DNA from: Bacteroidota bacterium
Lineage (GTDB): Bacteria; Bacteroidota; Bacteroidia; Sphingobacteriales; Sphingobacteriaceae
Direction: 5' to 3'
DNA length: 42,406 bases
Assembly (NCBI GenBank): GCA_013289045.1
Contig: JABDAU010000029.1
Location: 1-42,406 of the forward strand
The position numbers and the translations under genes were made by a program. A model generated the notes under the pieces. That model was not told the DNA's origin, made no database searches, and was given only the letters and a program-made list of their open reading frames with translations. Shown here one piece after another: positions 39,825 to 42,406 of the stretch (positions are counted from its first letter, which is position 1; each line of letters opens with the position of its first letter).

Positions 39825-42095
39825 TCAGTAATTCTTTTGATAATAATCCAGGTAGCTGTTCAATGCTTTCTGGTCGGCTAATTTATCCAGATTTTGCTTC
39901 GTTATGATAAAAAAACTGTATTTCTCTTTTGGTATCTTCATAATTTCCGACATCAGCGGGATGATAGTCCGCGCGTAAGTCTTAACTGCAGCCATATTAT
40001 TGAACCTGCCTATATATATCAACTCGGTATCGCCTATATACGTCAACTGGTGCGAAATATTGTTGTTATCAAAATGCGCACGGTTAAACTGCCCGATACC
40101 AAAACGCGAAGACGACAAGTTTGTGGTATTATTAGTAATATTTATTACAAAATAATAATTAGTGCTATCGCCCATGGAAAATACCGTTGGCACAGTAACC
40201 ACGGGCTGTGTTACGATCACAGTTTTTTGCGGCGCAGCTTTAAGCGAGTCTTTTTTGACGATGGTTGCAGTTTTAGTCACCTGTTTGGCAGTAAGCGGGG
40301 CGACAGGCTCCGGCGCGTAGTGATGCTCCCGGCGGAATGGCGTTTGTTTCTGGTTTTCTACCGCAGGCGTGAAAGGTACCTGCGTAGTATCGGCATCGGT
40401 TAGGGCAAAATGCCGTTTGGACATATCCACCAAATTGGCGTTGATGTAATCCATATGTTTTTTAACCAGCGGTGCGATAAGCTTATCAGTAGGATAATTT
40501 GTAGCGATCTGTTGCAGGTCATTTACAAATGGCACCAGCGGCTCGTTATGCCCGGCCGATATGGCGCGTAAATAATACAGCTGTGCTGAGTACTTATTAT
40601 TAGGATATTGTTTTTGCACGGCATCAACCTGTGTAATTACATCGGTGTATTTATGGTGCGCGTACAGGTCGTAAACAGAGTTATATAGTGTATGGAACAT
40701 AGCATCCCTGTCCCCCGCTTTTTTACTATATTCCGGATCGAGGATCACCTGTGCGAATGGCGTGCCGCTGTATTTAGTTATCAGGGTGTTCTTATAGATG
40801 TCGGCCTTTGTATCCTTCAACTCGCTGTAAAGCCTGTATAAACTGTAATATATGGCCGGCAGGTTAGGGTTATCCGGGAAACGCTTCAATATCGTATTAT
40901 AGGTATTAATGGCTTCCTTTTTATCATCCAGAATATCGCGGTAAAAGTTGGCGATATCAAAATAAGCATTGAAAACACGCAGGTTTGATTGTGCAAGTTT
41001 GTCAGGCGTAAGCGGTAAATTCTGCACGATCTGCTGGCGGTAGTTGGATGCCGTGACGTTGTTCTTGCTTACCGCAAAAGGATCGGCCATGGCGCTTACC
41101 GCCGCCGCAACATTCGGATTAACAGAATTTGCAGCCTGGTCGGTATTCGGGCGATTGCTGCGCCGCCAGTTATCTTCCAGCTTCCTGTCGCCCCATGTTT
41201 TCTTGAAATCGTTATAACCCTGGCTTACCGCGTTGCTGTTGTAAAAATAGAACGAGCTGCCGCCCGGCGTATTGAACACAGTACCCGGTGCGGTGTTGGA
41301 AGTATTTTTTGCCGAGTTGGTAATATTGGCTTGCGCCTGTTGCTGCTGTAATATTTCGCGGGTCACCATGCTGTCGATCGTCAAACTGCGGGTTTTCTCA
41401 TCCAGCCGCGCCAGCATCTGCAAGGTATCTTCGCGCGAGATGATCTGCAGCCTGTCAGTTAACAATTGCAGGTTACTGGCTTTTTTCTGAATCGCCCCAA
41501 AGCCCGGATAATTTGGCGATAGCGTCATCACCGTACTGTCGTAATATTTTTTGGCGCGTACGTAATCGGTTTTATTAGTGAATTCTATTTCGGCAATACG
41601 CAGGTACGACAATCCTTTCTGATTTTGATTTTTTGAACTGTTCCGTATAGATAATTTATAATTCGATATGGCTTTATCGTAATCCTTATCCCCATAATAC
41701 TGCTGGCCGATCTGGTAATATATCTGATCTGTAAAATCCTTATTATTCGGATTCTTTAATAACGACCGCAATTGATCAATTCGACTTGTTTTTGCGCCAT
41801 TGGCCATATCAGCAATACGGATCTGGTTCAGTTGGGCATTAAACGCCATCTCGAAGTTAGCGTTACTGCCGGCAATGTGGCTGTAATTGTCGTAAGCATC
41901 TTTATTTTCGCCGTTCAACTCCTGCAACTGGGCCAATATAAAACGCCAGCGCAGGCGCTGCTTGCCGTCTTTACAATAATGTACAGCCTGTTTGGCCATT
42001 TCTTCGCCGTCCTTATAATCCTCCACATTAATATCGTATTGCAGCTTGGTAGCATACAGGTCGTCTGGTTTTTCTTTTGGTTCATTTTCAGGCAT
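39825..42095 (-). CDS. PorW/SprE-like TPR protein lacking an export signal
   Basis: This 756-residue TPR protein has the body of the type IX secretion factor PorW/SprE. The diagnostic stretch is at about 281-313 (SSFYFYNSNAVSQGYNDF and KKTWGDRKLEDNWRRSN). TPR helices lie on both sides and a beta/alpha C-terminal domain closes it (YYFVINITNNTTNLSS ... YSFFIITKQNLDKL). Normal PorW/SprE is a lipoprotein with about 200 more N-terminal residues. This gene starts at MPENEPKEKPDD with no signal peptide. An in-frame stop lies eight codons above its TTG/ATG start region, so no signal is hidden upstream. The missing lipoprotein N-terminus appears on the opposite strand at 42164. It forms an operon with the PBP1a gene. 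Confidence 0.8.
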   Translation of the reverse strand: MPENEPKEKPDDLYATKLQYDINVEDYKDGEEMAKQAVHYCKDGKQRLRWRFILAQLQELNGENKDAYDNYSHIAGSNANFEMAFNAQLNQIRIADMANGAKTSRIDQLRSLLKNPNNKDFTDQIYYQIGQQYYGDKDYDKAISNYKLSIRNSSKNQNQKGLSYLRIAEIEFTNKTDYVRAKKYYDSTVMTLSPNYPGFGAIQKKASNLQLLTDRLQIISREDTLQMLARLDEKTRSLTIDSMVTREILQQQQAQANITNSAKNTSNTAPGTVFNTPGGSSFYFYNSNAVSQGYNDFKKTWGDRKLEDNWRRSNRPNTDQAANSVNPNVAAAVSAMADPFAVSKNNVTASNYRQQIVQNLPLTPDKLAQSNLRVFNAYFDIANFYRDILDDKKEAINTYNTILKRFPDNPNLPAIYYSLYRLYSELKDTKADIYKNTLITKYSGTPFAQVILDPEYSKKAGDRDAMFHTLYNSVYDLYAHHKYTDVITQVDAVQKQYPNNKYSAQLYYLRAISAGHNEPLVPFVNDLQQIATNYPTDKLIAPLVKKHMDYINANLVDMSKRHFALTDADTTQVPFTPAVENQKQTPFRREHHYAPEPVAPLTAKQVTKTATIVKKDSLKAAPQKTVIVTQPVVTVPTVFSMGDSTNYYFVINITNNTTNLSSSRFGIGQFNRAHFDNNNISHQLTYIGDTELIYIGRFNNMAAVKTYARTIIPLMSEIMKIPKEKYSFFIITKQNLDKLADQKALNSYLDYYQKNY

Positions 42096-42098
42096 ATG

Positions 42099-42106
42099 CA
42101 AATTTA
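42099..42106 (-). promoter_or_regulatory. -7 box of the PorW/SprE-like gene
   Basis: The minus strand reads TAAATTTG, then CAT, then the ATG at 42095. It has the same three-base spacing as the hicB, higB and repressor genes. It supports the ATG at 42095 over the TTG at 42101, which is the end of the box itself. No -33 TTG is clear. Confidence 0.5.
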
Positions 42107-42163
42107 TACAACCTATTGCATACTATTTACTATTTTAGCAAAGCTTTATAAAATAGCTTTACG

Positions 42164-42406
42164 TTGAGGCAGGCTTCCAAACTTACGGTACCTAAAAAAA
42201 TAATATACTTATTTCTTATCCTGCTTGCCGCGGGTTGTTCGCTTCAAAAACCGAGCGGGTTCAACCGTTCTATGCAAAATTTAACGGCGCATTACAATAT
42301 CCTTTTCAATGCCAACCAGATCTTATTGCAAAAACAACAGGACTATGCCACGGGATTTGTCGACTCCTATAACGAGCTTCTTTCAGTTTACCAGGATACA
42401 ACTTCA
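42164..42406 (+). CDS. Lipoprotein with PorW/SprE-like N-terminus (3' partial)
   Basis: An 81-codon frame runs to the right edge without a stop. It begins at a TTG (the only start after the in-frame stop at 42149) and encodes MRQASKLTVPKKIIYLFLIL followed by the lipobox LAAGC, with the lipid on C25. The next part, NRSMQNLTAHYNILFNANQI, is the conserved start of mature PorW/SprE proteins. It is divergent from the signal-less PorW/SprE body gene, 68 bases away. Whether it is a full second copy or only the detached front part is decided by sequence beyond the window. Confidence 0.7.
   Translation, partial: MRQASKLTVPKKIIYLFLILLAAGCSLQKPSGFNRSMQNLTAHYNILFNANQILLQKQQDYATGFVDSYNELLSVYQDTTS

Overview
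The window looks like chromosomal DNA of a member of Bacteroidota, most likely family Sphingobacteriaceae (Mucilaginibacter/Pedobacter-like; the genus is an inference). The reasons are a complete type IX secretion/gliding core (gldK-gldL-gldM-gldN) with a PorW/SprE-type gene, promoters of the Bacteroidota form TAnnTTTG, few Shine-Dalgarno sequences, a eukaryote-type NADP isocitrate dehydrogenase, and many palindromic intergenic repeats. No rRNA, tRNA, CRISPR array, transposase or phage gene was recognised.

Layout. 1-5.3 kb: a TPR/transmembrane/HTH regulator cut by the left edge, a small zinc-ribbon protein, and a VWA protein followed by an AAA+ MoxR/Mg-chelatase-like ATPase. 5.6-7.2 kb: a UbiA-like membrane protein and a SAM methyltransferase. 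7.3-10.4 kb (minus strand): manA, a DUF2630 protein, a hicB-hicA toxin-antitoxin pair and icd. 10.6-14.0 kb: outer-membrane and secreted proteins, a collagen-like lipoprotein and a PfkB sugar kinase. 14.0-14.7 kb: a higB-higA pair. 14.8-19.6 kb: a GT2 glycosyltransferase, a membrane TPR (TMTC-like) protein, a JmjC-like protein and a fasciclin protein. 19.6-20.35 kb: a gene-free stretch with a large nested inverted repeat.

20.35-27.1 kb (minus strand): gldN, gldM, gldL, gldK, a uroporphyrinogen-III synthase-like gene and a DUF4271 membrane protein. GldL and GldM form the proton-driven motor, and GldK and GldN the periplasmic ring of the type IX system. 27.3-29.5 kb: a LytS/LytTR two-component pair. 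29.7-31.0 kb: a GT1 glycosyltransferase. 31.4-33.3 kb: a BlaI-type repressor and an M56 membrane protease fused to a cell-wall amidase, behind a promoter covered by two palindromes. 33.5-36.8 kb: hemW and uvrC. 36.9-37.5 kb: a 54-codon gene and its DUF6934-like neighbour. 37.6-42.1 kb: a class A penicillin-binding protein coupled to a PorW/SprE-like TPR gene that has no export signal. At the right edge a plus-strand lipoprotein begins with what looks like the missing PorW/SprE N-terminus.

The strongest candidates for something new are the BlaI + M56-amidase operon, the split and divergent PorW/SprE arrangement, the DUF6934 + 54-residue module, and a recurring promoter layout (TAnnTTTG, three bases, ATG) that predicts leaderless mRNAs. 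All family names come from reading the translated sequences and from memory; no database search was run.
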